DNA from: Monarcha castaneiventris obscurior
Lineage: Eukaryota; Chordata; Aves; Passeriformes; Monarchidae
DNA length: 64,000 nucleotides
NCBI GenBank assembly: GCA_026261815.1
Contig: JAMPIT010000566.1
Span: 24,267,001-24,331,000 of the forward strand
Direction: 5' to 3'
In this document: positions 12,888-24,639 of the stretch, piece by piece
How positions within the stretch are numbered: position 1 is the first letter of the stretch
Layout: each line of letters starts with the position of its first letter
Notes under the pieces: generated by a model
Told to the model about the DNA's origin: nothing
What the model saw: only the letters and a program-made list of their open reading frames with translations
Databases searched by the model: none
Program-made: the position numbers and the translations under genes

Positions 12888-13552
12888 ATGGCTGGAAAGC
12901 AGTGCAGTGGAAAATGACCTGGGGGTGCTGGTGACAGCAGCTGAAGATGAATGAGACAGCAGTGCCCGGGTGGCCAAGAAGGCCACGGGCATCCTGGCCT
13001 GTATGAGCAAGAGTGTGGCCAGCAGGACCAGGGCAGGGATTGTCCCCCTGTACTCAGCACTGAGGCCACACCTCAAATTCTGTGTTCAGTTCTGGGCCCT
13101 CACTACAAGGAAGACATTGAGATGCTGGAGCATGTCCAGAGAAGGGCAACAGAGCTGGGGAAAGGTCTGGAGCACAGATCTGATGAGGAACATCTGAGGG
13201 AACTGGGGTTGTTTCACCTGGGGAAAAGGAGGCTCAGGGGGGACCTTATCATTCTCTACAATAACCTGAAAGGAGGCTGTGGCCAGGTGGCCTCTTCTCC
13301 CAGGCAACCAGTGACAGGACAGGAGGAAATGGCCTCAAGTTGCACCAGGGGACGTTTAGATTGGATATTGGAAAAAATTCCTTCACTGAAAGGGTCAAGC
13401 ATTGGAACAGGCTGCCCAGGGTGTTTACAAGATGTATAGATCTGGCACCTGGGGATGTGGTTTAGTGGTGGAGTTGGCAGTGCTGGATTAATGGTTGGAC
13501 TGAATGATCTCAAAGATATTTTCCAACCTAAATGACTCTATGATTCTATGAT
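12888..13552 (+). mobile_element. CR1 LINE 3' portion, well preserved
   Basis: Sense CR1 from the last part of ORF2 through the 3' UTR: GACCTGGGGGTGCTGGTGAC, GTGGCCAAGAAGGCCA, CATTGGAACAGGCTGCCCAG, ending in TCTATGATTCTATGATT. The 162-codon + frame at 12951-13439 and the - frame to 12701 are products of this element, not host genes. Confidence 0.95.
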
Positions 13553-15923
13553 TATTTAGGGACCATTTTCTTCAAGGTAACTCTTTTTGTAGTGTTTCAT
13601 GTTGAGTCCATGGGTCCAGATGTACCAAACCCACAAATTTTGGTTATACTCCATGTATATAATTTCAACTATGTTTGACTAAAATTAGATCATTGAATTC
13701 AGTTCAGATATTTCTGCCTGTTCACCCAAACTTGGTTTCATGAAATCAGTTTAAAAATATGCTTGTAGTACCAGCAAAACAGGGTGTCTTCACTGCTCTG
13801 CATGCTATTGAGGTTTTCCTTTGGTTTTTTTTTGGCTGTAATTTAAACTTTTGTGACTTTTCTGCATCATTCCTCTCTCAGTTGGGTATGATTCTATATG
13901 TTTACCAGTTTTCCACTGATGTCATACAGGACTGAAACGCTTCAAGAAAGTCAGGGTAACAATCCCTACCTGGAATTTAATGAGATTTGTATGTCCCTTT
14001 GCAGTTTGGCTTAAACAAGGAACAACTTAACAAGTATTCTTTACCATAACTAAATATGCCTGGTTTAAATAAAGAAAACCAAGAAAGCTACTAATGCAAT
14101 TACTAACCTCATAGAGGGTTAATGCTCTTCCAGTGCCTTGTTCATCTCCATTGATAAGGAGGTAATTGGTTTATGTGGTAAGGAAGCTGTTTATGTTGCT
14201 GAGACAGAGCAGGAGGAGGGTCCGAAGGAGGTAGAAAATATGTAGACCAGAAGGATGCCCACACAGGAAAATACCTATGACCTGTGCAAAATCTTCATTA
14301 GTTTAAAATCTGTTCCTCTTAATACTTTGTTGTCCACCATGCTCTATTATAAATGCTGAAGGTGATGTGTACTGCTGTGTCATCACCCAAAGATAAAGGA
14401 ACTGGAGGAATGAGATATATATAGAGAGGCTGAAGTCGCTGAGACTGAGCATGGAAACAGCAGCCTGAAGCCTACACAGAGAGAGGGAAAATCATGGACT
14501 GTAGCCAGTGAAGGCTACAGGTAATCAGGAGAGGTCAGAGTTGTAATTAACCTAGTACTTGTGAGAGCCAGAGTCTCCCCTTTTCTTCTTTTTCTTGATC
14601 TGTTCCCTTACTTCCCTCACAGACAATTCAGAAAGGAGTAATTCTGTAAATGATTGTCTGAACAAGCAGGACCAGGAACTGCTATTCCCAGCAAAGTTCC
14701 AACATAACACAGAAGGTAACCAGACACACATCTGCACACTAATTCAAGTAAGGCCCCACCTGAAGGAATTTTTAAAGCCAATCAGACCAGACACTCCAAA
14801 AAGCAGAGGAGGGCTCATACATTTATATCCTAGCCATTGCCCTTCTGTGGCTAAGTTTAATCTGTCAGCTCATATCTAGTTAAACTATGAAAGAAAATCA
14901 AACACTGTTGCTTCAAAGGCAGAGTTGATACTGCCTAATATGTCAAGCCATAATAGCTGACATGCAAATTAGGATCCAAAGCATTCAGTCTTTTATGCTC
15001 AGCCAGGTGCTGGCAAGATCAAAGGGACCTCTAAAACCTTTGAATTTATTGAAGGGAAATTGGGAAATTTGTTTAGAGCTTACAGAAGGGCAGAGAAGAC
15101 CCTAAGTAGAGACATGGGCAAAACTGCAAAAGACAGTGATAAAAAAAATCCAGACATCTTTTTCCTCACCAAAATGATATGTCTTAGTCGATATTGCATT
15201 AGTGAAATTCCAAAGAATCTTTGACTGACATCTTTGATATGGTGATGAGGTCTCTTACAATCCATCTTCAAAATTATTCAGAGTATAAAGGACTGGCATA
15301 AAAGGGTCTTTGAATACTATAGGCCATAGGCTTTTTCCTTTGGTTGATACTCAATGTCCTAGGAATCTGAATACTAAGTCTGAAAGTTACCTTAGAGACT
15401 GTTTCTTAATAATGATAGCATATCAAGAGAAAGACCCAGGGAATAAGATAAATATTTCTGTGTAATAGAATATCTGAATTTTTAACCACCTCCTCAAGAG
15501 ATATGGAGCTCAGGATAGGTGTATTTTGCTTACTGTTTCCTCTAAACTAACAAGATTTTCAGTCTTTTAATAAACATTGTCTTGAGCAAACAATTTGTAT
15601 CGTACACTTGTATTTTGGCTTTACAAGTAGAACAGTTTCAGGAGTGAAACAGCACAAGATTTCTAACAGGGTAACACCTTAAAACATTAAATTGTAAAAT
15701 CCTAGATGCCTTGGTGTCTTCCAGTGGGCATTAAGCAAGACAGCAATAGACAAAAAAGTGCTTTCTCTTCAGTATCTTGTTACAAGAACATGGGCTAAAG
15801 GATGTAATTAAAGGTTTAACCAGCATTAACACAGGATACCATACTAAAAATACTATCAAGAATGCACTGAAATTGGCTGGACTGCTTAGCTTTTTCTCTT
15901 CTAGCAGTGTCAACAGGAGCATC
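13553..15923. other. Intergenic stretch, no gene seen
   Basis: Non-coding, no clear repeat. A small perfect 8-bp hairpin (CTGTAGCC / GGCTACAG) is at 14499-14520. Confidence 0.65.
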
Positions 15924-16291
15924 AGAACTGTTCAGCCTCGAGAAGAGGCGACTGAGAGGGGACTTTGTCTGTAAGTATCTGAAGGGAGGGTGTCAAGAGG
16001 ATGGACTCAGGCTCTTATCTTCTACCAAGCAGTGGGAGGAGAGGCAATGGGCACAAACTGGTGCATAGGAAGTTCCATCTGAACATGGGGAAGAACTTCT
16101 TTACTGTGCTGGTGACTGTGCACTGGAACAGGTTGCCCAGAGAAGTTGTAGAGTCTCCCTCACTGGCAATGTTAAAGAACTGTCTGGATGCATTCCTGTG
16201 CCATGTGCTCTAGGATGACCATGCTTGAGCAGGGAGATTGGACCAGATGATCAACTGTGGTCCCTTCTAACCTGACCCATTCTGTGATTTT
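15924..16291 (+). mobile_element. CR1 LINE 3' fragment
   Basis: Sense CR1: CTGTTCAGCCTCGAGAAGAG, CTGAAGGGAGGGTGTCAAGA, GCACTGGAACAGGTTGCCCA, GACCAGATGATCAACTG, ending ACCCATTCTGTGATTTT. It is similar to the copy at 34311-34822, so both may belong to one subfamily. Confidence 0.93.
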
Positions 16292-18289
16292 ATAATATTA
16301 GGCTCTATTGTAGCTGTCTAAGAATAGACTTTTACTGGAAAAATCGATAAATGGCAACCAATAGTTTTCATCCAAATCTGCATTACATAAATTTTTACAT
16401 AACATGCAAGGACTAAGAAAATATACTAGAAATCTCAATGCCTTCCTAAAATATTTGTCCCTGCTATCCATAAAGAGGAAGTTTAATAGTACACATATTT
16501 TGGTACCATTGCCTGTAATATATTTTGTCTTTCTTGTCATAAAACAGCACTGTGAGGCAGAAATACTTTTCTCCTCACTTGCCAAAGGAAACTGAGGACA
16601 CGCATCTGTGGTGCATTTTGTGTGTTGTTTTATGTCTTGATTGTTGTTCAGATTTTCCAAATGCAAGTGTACACCATGGCATGAAATCTAGGAGTGCAAT
16701 TTGACTTACATTTCAGTGTCTGCACTGCAAGGATTTTCACCTGAATGAACTCCTGCAGTAATCAATGAAAACCTAACAACTACAGGCAGGGAGCTCGAGG
16801 AGGCTTTCAGATGGCCAGATGTGTTTCCCTGTACACACCTGTCTATATGCAGACATTTCCACTGTAGACACCTACTGGGAGAGCCCCAAGTGCTACATAA
16901 CCCCAAGCGCAGCTGGATATGCTGATAACTCTGCATCCTGGCTGAGCCCATGACTATTCAGTAACAGCCCTTCTCAGAGCACCCTGTGGCTGATGGAGAA
17001 TGGATATGTCAGCCAGGGAGTGTGTGATTGCTGTGGAAGTTGCAGTGGCCCTACACCACACGTGGCACAGACTGCTGGGGTCTGTAAGCAGCCAAAGCCC
17101 AGGCAGCCTCATCCTTTGATCAAGGTGCTCACAGACCAGCTACTGAGTGGGGCAGATAAGAAACAAAACTCTGTCAGGAAATACTCTGGCTGTTATCCCA
17201 CCCTCTGTCCTATGGGATAATATAGATATAAACAGTGTGATTCAGACCAGATCCCACAGGAGTTGGGCACCGAACTCCTTTGGGATTTTGTCTCCACATG
17301 AATTTTTACAGGTTATAGAGGAAGTCTTTGAGGCAGAATATAAACAAACAGTGGCATGACAAATCTTAAGCTAATGTTTTACACTTACATAATCCATCTT
17401 GAATTGTCTCATGATTATTTTTTATTTTTCTGAAGTACATTAATTTAAAACACTTCTATGAGATATAGAAATAAATTTGAACTGGCTGTTAACTCTTTAT
17501 ATCTGTTTTCATTGAACCAGAAATAATTTTGAATTCTGCCATTTTATTAAGGAGGACTAACAGGTCACAAAAGAAGAGACAGAGGGACATTACATGCACT
17601 TTGTGCCTCTGAATAAAGGTGCTAAATTTGCTCAGTCTAGGAAAAACAGGCAACATGTTGTATGCTGGTTGTAGCACAGGTAGGCTTAAAGAGGGCATGC
17701 CTCTGACTTAGGCTGGGAGGCATATGGAAGGATGACTGATGGAATGTGTGAATTCAGTGCAGTCAAGGATGGCATGGCTGTTTAGTGAAGTTTAGTTTGT
17801 ATATGTCATATCATGTAAGGCAGACGTAAAAAAAGCTTTAGAATGTGCAGCAATGTGTACATAGACTGTTATTTTACATAATCTGTGCTCCCCAGTGTTG
17901 CACAGCACCTTGGGTACCTTCCTCTCTCTAGTGCTTAGGGTCTTCTGTTGGCCCTTCTGGACCCTGCCTTTTCTCCCAGCTGGGTGCTCCTGCCCCCAGG
18001 CTGTCCCACATCCCACAGCCTCAGTCCTTTTCCCGTGCTGGCCCCACATGGTTGTTCTCATGCTGTCGTTCCCACAGCAAACAGCGCTGTGATGGTGGTT
18101 GTTCTCCTGGGGAGTGACCAGCGCTGGCCGAGACTGACCCTTCCCACTCCTGTCTCCCTGCCTCTGCTGTAGCGTCTGACTGACCCGAGGAGACCCATGA
18201 GGGACTGCACAGAAGAGTCAGCACAGAGCACTCCCTGCATGCCCTAATCAGCGCTGACAACATTGTCCACAGAAACAGCAAATGTGACA

Positions 18290-18390
18290 GGGCCTGGGGC
18301 AGGTCCCGAGGTCACCCGGCGCATCCCCGCAGGGAAAGCGGGATGGCGGCGGTACCAGCTGCCCGGGGAGGCTGCTCATCGGAGGATCTG
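18290..18390. promoter_or_regulatory. Isolated small CpG-rich patch
   Basis: About 100 bp with a cluster of CpGs (GGTCCCGAGGTCACCCGGCG, GCGGGATGGCGGCGGTACC) in otherwise CpG-poor DNA. It could be a distal regulatory element or first exon of a non-coding RNA. No coding sequence is recognised. Confidence 0.25.
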
Positions 18391-18610
18391 ACATCCCTCC
18401 TCCTCTCAGCTGGGTTTTTTTTCCCTCTTTCTCTTCACTCTCCTCTTCCCCAAAACTAACATTCAACATGAGAGGTAGTGTAAGCCACCAGCTGTGAGAA
18501 ATTGCCCCTGACAAAAACACTTTGTGCAGGTGACCCTGTCTCAGCATCCTCTGTGCAACAAATGTAATCTTGGTCAGAGCTTTTTAGGACAACAGTCTTT
18601 GATCACAATA

Positions 18611-18650
18611 GATTTAATGATATTGATGTTGATATTAATGTTATTGATGC
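18611..18650. repeat. Cryptic simple repeat (GATATT/GATGTT-like)
   Basis: Imperfect TGATATTGATGTTGATATTA-type repetition over about 40 bp. Confidence 0.6.
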
Positions 18651-20385
18651 CATAATTATTGAGAGTGAAAACTATTGCTTTTAAACCTCTCATAAACCTC
18701 TCACCCCCTTTTTTTTTCCCTCCTGCACCTTTACATAAATGCATCCCTGCTCCCACAATCAAGTCTAACAGATTTTGGTACAGGAGAAAATACTGTCTTC
18801 ACTTAGCACTAGGAACATGGAGTTGCCTGTCTTCAGTTATGGAAGAGATGTATTTATGTAATATGTAAAATCTGTTATTTCCTGGGTTGCTTGCCTGGCT
18901 GATATTAAAAGACCAAGTCTATCATATTTGCATTCCTGGCATTACTTCAGAAGAAGCTGAATCCCAAACGGGTATAAACCTCCAGGGCAAGTATAGGTTA
19001 AATCCATTTTCAAAGTAACTTCACACTGTTGGCACTGATTTTTCTATTTACTTCAGAAGTCAATAGATATTTAGATCACTGGAGACTGTATTTAAAATCA
19101 GTTTCATATGATAGAAGCTCTACAATATGTATAACAGGGAATTTCCAAAGTGTTTTAGACCAAGGCATCTTGATTTTATCTTCTATATTGATTGTGATTT
19201 TTTTTAATGAGAACATTTATATTATTGCTATAGGAATGTGTAAACTGAACCATTGTAAAGGCTGAAACCAACCATGTTTCAGATGGATAAGGTTATCTTC
19301 CTGATATTTGAAAAGTATTACATTTGAAAATATATAATACGTTATATGTAATAGAGTAAGCAATAATCACATCCATTATTATGTAATGTCAACTAGTTTT
19401 GTATCTAATATCCAATATAATTATTCAATAAAGTCAGGTCAGTCCTGTACTATCAAATATATGCTGACATTTGAGAAAATGGTGGGGGTTTTAAGGACCA
19501 ATGAGCATGGTTATTTGGAATAATGCTTTTAGTAAGATAAAAAGATTGAATTCCTCATCCATGAGAAAATTTTTCTTTTCTTGGATATATTTTTTAAAAC
19601 TTGTCATACTCATTGAAAACACAATACAATGGCAAAGGCAACAAAAATAATCCATTTTTTAACTTTAATATAATTATTTAAATTCTTTATTCTGTACACT
19701 ACAGCTTATATGCAGCTGCCTAGCATGAATAATATTCTGTAGACATCTGTGGCAGTTAAAAAAACTAGGAATTATGAAAGCTATGCCAAAATGGTGAAAC
19801 TAATGGAGCCTGCTAATTCATTTTACATAATTATGCAATGACAACTGACAATTTGACTGTGCATTTTAACTGAGTTTTTAAACACACTTTTACTTCCAAT
19901 TCATATGAATATCCATTTAAGCCTTTAAAGGAAACTACTATATAGAACAGACTTTCAAATATTTGCTCTGCTTTAACTGTCTTTTAAGGAGAAATTTTTC
20001 ATCTTGCATTTGTTTTAGCTGGTATTTGACACTAGCCCTTTTCCTAATACAAATTTTGTTTAACTCTGTATCATACAGACATATGTTGTATATCATTGAG
20101 CTTCATACCATCATACAGATTTATGATCTAGATATTTGTATGTCCCATACATAAAGTTGGTTTAAACCACTTCAAGTTATTCCCTGATTTAAGGCATTCT
20201 ACTTATGCTGTGAGTTAGTGCACCTTCATAACATCCCAGGGCAACTTTTATTTCCTTGCACCGAGAAACTCCTCCTCATCTTGATCATCTTAAACAGTAA
20301 CACAATCCAAGAAAATTTCTGTAAATCCTTGTAACTCTTAGAGGTAAGACTGTGCTACTCTGGAACGCTACTAGCTGTAATCAAG

Positions 20386-20520
20386 TCATAGAATCATAGA
20401 ATCTTTTAGATTGGAAAAGACACTTTAAAAAGTTCGTTGATTTCAACCACTAACACAGCACTGCCAAGTTCATGACTAAACCATGTACCTAGGTGCCATA
20501 TCTACATGTTGTTTAAGCCC
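20386..20520 (-). mobile_element. CR1 LINE, short 3' end
   Basis: Starts TCATAGAATCATAGAATC (reverse of the CR1 tail) and continues TTGGAAAAGACACTTTAAA, CAGCACTGCCAAGTTCATGA and GGTGCCATATCTACATG. About 135 bp remain. Confidence 0.93.
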
Positions 20521-20968
20521 AAGTGATTGCAGTCTTGATTTAAAATTGAACACAAATCATGCTAGAGTTATAATAGCATACCTGTTCTATACATCTCATG
20601 TCACAGAAGAATCTCAATTGACTTTTGCAATGCTTTTGTGTGAAGGTGAATAGGAAATCATAAATATAATGTACAGGAGGAATTAAATTAAATTTCAAGA
20701 CATAGCTCTGCTTGAAGCCATTTAAAACCTGCTACTAATGACAGCCACCACTAATCTTGCTATTAATTTTATATTCACATTATATGGTTCCCTTTTCCCT
20801 TCTTACACATTTTCTCTGTTTAGTACATGAATAAATCTGATTAACATATTTTGAGCACTCAAATAGCACTTTTCAGGATCAGAACCCCATGCAAGAAATT
20901 GTGACTTTCTATGGCAACAGGGCCAGAAGAGGTTTTCCCTATGTGTTAGAACTTATAAGTGCAACCAC

Positions 20969-21010
20969 AGGTGACCATAGATGTTACCATAGTAACACTT
21001 ATGGTCACCT
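20969..21010. promoter_or_regulatory. 42-bp palindrome centred on an RFX X-box
   Basis: Outer arms AGGTGACCATA (20969-20979) and TATGGTCACCT (21000-21010) are perfect reverse complements. On the same centre lies GTTACCATAGTAAC (20983-20996), which fits the RFX consensus GTNRCC-N(0-3)-RGYAAC. In all 18 of 21 positions pair. RFX factors bind such X-boxes; function here is inferred. Confidence 0.55.
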
Positions 21011-24000
21011 TCATTTCAGTTCAGTAAATTCAGTGATGTGCATTCAGTTTGCTGATATGGAATTGTAAGACTATCAAACAATCCTGTATATTTATATTCT
21101 TCTTTGAAATGTGGATTCTTTGATATTCATATATTGACAATTAGATCCCAGATAAAGAACTGAATCTCAGGATACTATGAAGAGCTAACTAGACAAGATT
21201 TGCACAAGTGATTAAGTGACTTTTTCAAAGTCCAAATTAACTCCTTGAATTTATCTGTATTTGACTTAATTGTTGATCATTAGAATGTGTTTTTAGAGGA
21301 AAAATAGAATGTCTTTTACCTTGTTCCTGGTACAGAGTGAACAACGGTCTCTAAAATTGCCACATGCTGTATTTTTTTCCTTTGATATCTTTTCCACACT
21401 GAGAAGTTTTTAAAGGCATGCAGTTATGCAGATATCTATAAAGGACAGCTGGCACTTTCAGCTGTGTTTCTAGGAAGGAGTAGATGAGCAACAAGAAGAC
21501 ATACAGCTCTTATAAAATCTCTCTTGGGTTCCACAGACTCCTGTGGAAGCTGAGAGCTAGAACCTGCAGTACTGCTATTCCTTCAGGAAAAAGGTATAAA
21601 GTATTTAACCTGGGGAAACTCCTGCAGGTACTGACTCCCATGAAAGAATTTCTCCTTTAGTGGAAAAGAACAACCTGGTCCTTTGAGGAATTTCCACCTT
21701 GTCTTACAAGTCATTTGTGCTGAGTTGACAACTTCTTTCACCACATTTACACTGATGTTACATAAGGTCATTCAGAAAGTGGAATTGAACTGGTGTTAAG
21801 CTAAGTTAACCTTGATGAATTACAATACTAAAATATTGAAAATTTAAAAATTATTGTTAGTTTACATTTTAAGACTGAAAACTAAAATCACTGCTAGATT
21901 ATCATATAGAAGAACTGTGTAAAATGCATTATATTTTTCCCTAGATTCTAATAATAAAATACAGTTATTCTCACTGATAGGCTTTGTTCTGAGTATTTTT
22001 AGACTGAGATGAGTATTTCTGAGTAATGCAATTGCCCTAGAGTACTGAGGGTGTGTGTGTTGATGTGGACAAGACAGGAAGGAACACATATTTCAGAAGA
22101 GGATTTCATATGTCATCTTCCAAAATATATAGGATAGATATTTGTTCTTTCAAGATCCTATCATAATAGTCATGGGAAGATGTTCAAAATTAATTTAATG
22201 CAATATCTTTCTCACTAGGTTCAGACTTGTAGAAGTTGTATCAGGACATTTTCATTTTGTATGAGCAATTCTCATTCTAAATGAATGGGATGTGGATCAG
22301 TGTTTCCATATTAAGAGATGACTCTGCCACAGCTCATCTTTTCCATCAATAATAGATACCTGTCACCCCTGGCAGTTAAAAAATCCTAACTGGTACTGAC
22401 TGTTTTCAGATGTATCTCAAAATGAGACTTAAGCAAAGGTTCTTCTGTTGGCAGTTTGAATCATTATTTGACTTAACTCAGTTTGCAGATGCAAACAGGC
22501 ATGTTATAAATACACAAGCATTTTTATAGCATGCTTTATTAACTTTAGAAGTTAGAGATTGTCTGTTCATATCTGTCAGAAGTAGATTTATTGAGATGGG
22601 CTAAAGGACTTTTAAATCTTTTCTTCTCACAGCCTGCCCCATTAGTACTGTCAGTCTCCATCATGATGGCAGAAAAAAAATACCTTTACAGCATTTCATG
22701 ACAGTTAAAGCCTATCCGCCGCAATGCCTTGATTTACTAAAATATTTTTAGTTTTCAATTAAACTAAAGGTACTTCACCCAATCTTGTTTTAGCTCTGAC
22801 AAGACAAAAGCATGAGTCTATTTTACCAGCTAAGCAGTTTGCAGGAATACCAGAAATAAACTTAAATGTGGTTGACATTATGTGTTGTTGTTTTCACAAT
22901 GCTGGATGTCTTGCTTCAAGGTTATTTTCTAAAGAATTCCCAGCAAATGCAAGCATATAATTAAGAATCAGTTTTTCAAGCATTTTTGCTGTCCTTTGAG
23001 CAACTGTGCTGCTGTTCTACCAGCCCCTAATCAGGGCTGTCAGCGAGCAGAAAGGGCCAAGCTGCTGAAGACAAACATCTGTAAGGACAGGAATGCAGGT
23101 GGAGACTCCAGGACACTTGCCTACCTTAAGAGGTATTCCTTTCAGGAGGACTAGGTCACAGCAAAATTTTAATCAAACTAAATGACCCATATCCATGCTT
23201 TGCATAAGGGATAAACACTGTGCTGAAGTACATGGAGTTGATTCAGGATTAAATGTAGACTGTAAAACAACAAGAGGTAGAGTCCCAGTGCCATAAAATG
23301 TTAAAATCCACTTTTGTGGTAAACTCTTGTAGCTAGAGTCTTTGTGGCAGCAGTTGTACATTCCCAGGAAAATGGCCAAGGACTTCATATAAAGATGGCT
23401 CTTGACTATGTGAATCAGATGAGCAGCTCTTCCTAGCAGCAAATAAACTTGCTCATCTTGTGTCTGAGTCATCAAAACTGCTCTGCCCATGACCTCTAAT
23501 TAAAGGTCTTTTAATTCTTTGTCTGTATTCCTGCCTACTTTTCCTATTACTGAAACCTAACAAGTATATACAAATAGTTTAAATAATAGAATAACGCATA
23601 TCCAGAAAAATGTGTTCCTGTTTATACAGGGAGAATCTGAAAAAATAATTTCTTCCTGAACTTTTATCTGCAATGGTGTTTTTGCTGGTCAGCTCTTTTG
23701 CTTTTTCTCATGCATGCACACAGCTGCTGTTCAGAACATGAAAATGTCAGACCTTAAGATAACATTTCACTTACGTTATTGAGCACAACAGTTTGAAAAT
23801 TCACATGAGAAGAAGTATCTTTCTAGTGATGTGGAATGCTGAGACATTTATGCTATGGGTTAGCATGCATGTCAAAAGAAAGGTATGGCACAGACAAAAG
23901 GCCGCTGCTGAGCTTTTTGATTTCTGAGAAATTAAATTATTAATCAATCCACACTTTTATATACTGATGTACATAAAAGATTAACATACCTCAGTTGTAG

Positions 24001-24544
24001 AGATTAAGGAGAGAGACCATAAATCTTGTGATGGGGAAGCCGATGAATGTCTAAAAGGACATATTCCCCAAGTACCTTGCAGATCTCAAGACTAACACAA
24101 GGACACAGTATTTTACAAAAGGGAATTAAAATTTTCCTCTCTTTTCTGTCTGCTTCTCCAGTTGGAAGCCAGAGATGTTTTTCAGCCAGAAAGTCTTTGC
24201 CTGCAGGGAAGCGTAAGATTATGAATCTGTTTTGTCATGAAAAGCCTAAGCAAAAAACATGTATTTGCTAAAAATTCTGAAAATAAATGGTAATGGATTA
24301 TTGTAACTATTCATTTAAATTTGTTTTGTCACGATCACATCATGAACAACAGAACATTGCAGCAGAAACACACACACAGCTGATTGTCCAAATATATAGC
24401 AGGCTTGTTGAATGTAAAGGAAGTTTGCTGTCAAGAGGCCTCAGCTCTGTCGACAGTTGGGAATGTGACCAGTGCTTAGCCAGTGGGGAGGGGGACTGCT
24501 GCTGCTGAGGCTCCCTGGGATAACTCCTGTGATGTCTGCAGACA

Positions 24545-24639
24545 TGTGGATGCTGAAGGCTTGGCTAGGGAGAGATTTTCCAGCTTTCTGCCAGCGTACA
24601 CTGGAAAATCTCTCTGTAGCCAAGCCTTCAGCATCCACA
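24545..24639. repeat. 95-nt near-perfect inverted repeat (hairpin)
   Basis: Arms 24545-24583 and 24601-24639, each 39 nt, pair at 37 of 39 positions (the two mismatches are at 24568 and 24569), around a 17-nt loop. The arms begin TGTGGATGCTGAAGGCTTGG. The flanking sequence does not continue the symmetry well. It could be a foldback element, a local inverted duplication, or a hairpin RNA gene. Confidence 0.75.

Larger units (their letters stand above)
16292..20385. other. Intergenic stretch, no gene seen
   Basis: Non-coding. It contains a GC-richer segment around 17890-18420 with a small CpG cluster, and a GATATT-like simple repeat at 18611-18650. No gene is supported. Confidence 0.65.

Noticed and set aside
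12951..13439. 162-codon + frame and antisense frames
   Set aside because: They lie wholly within a CR1 3' portion.
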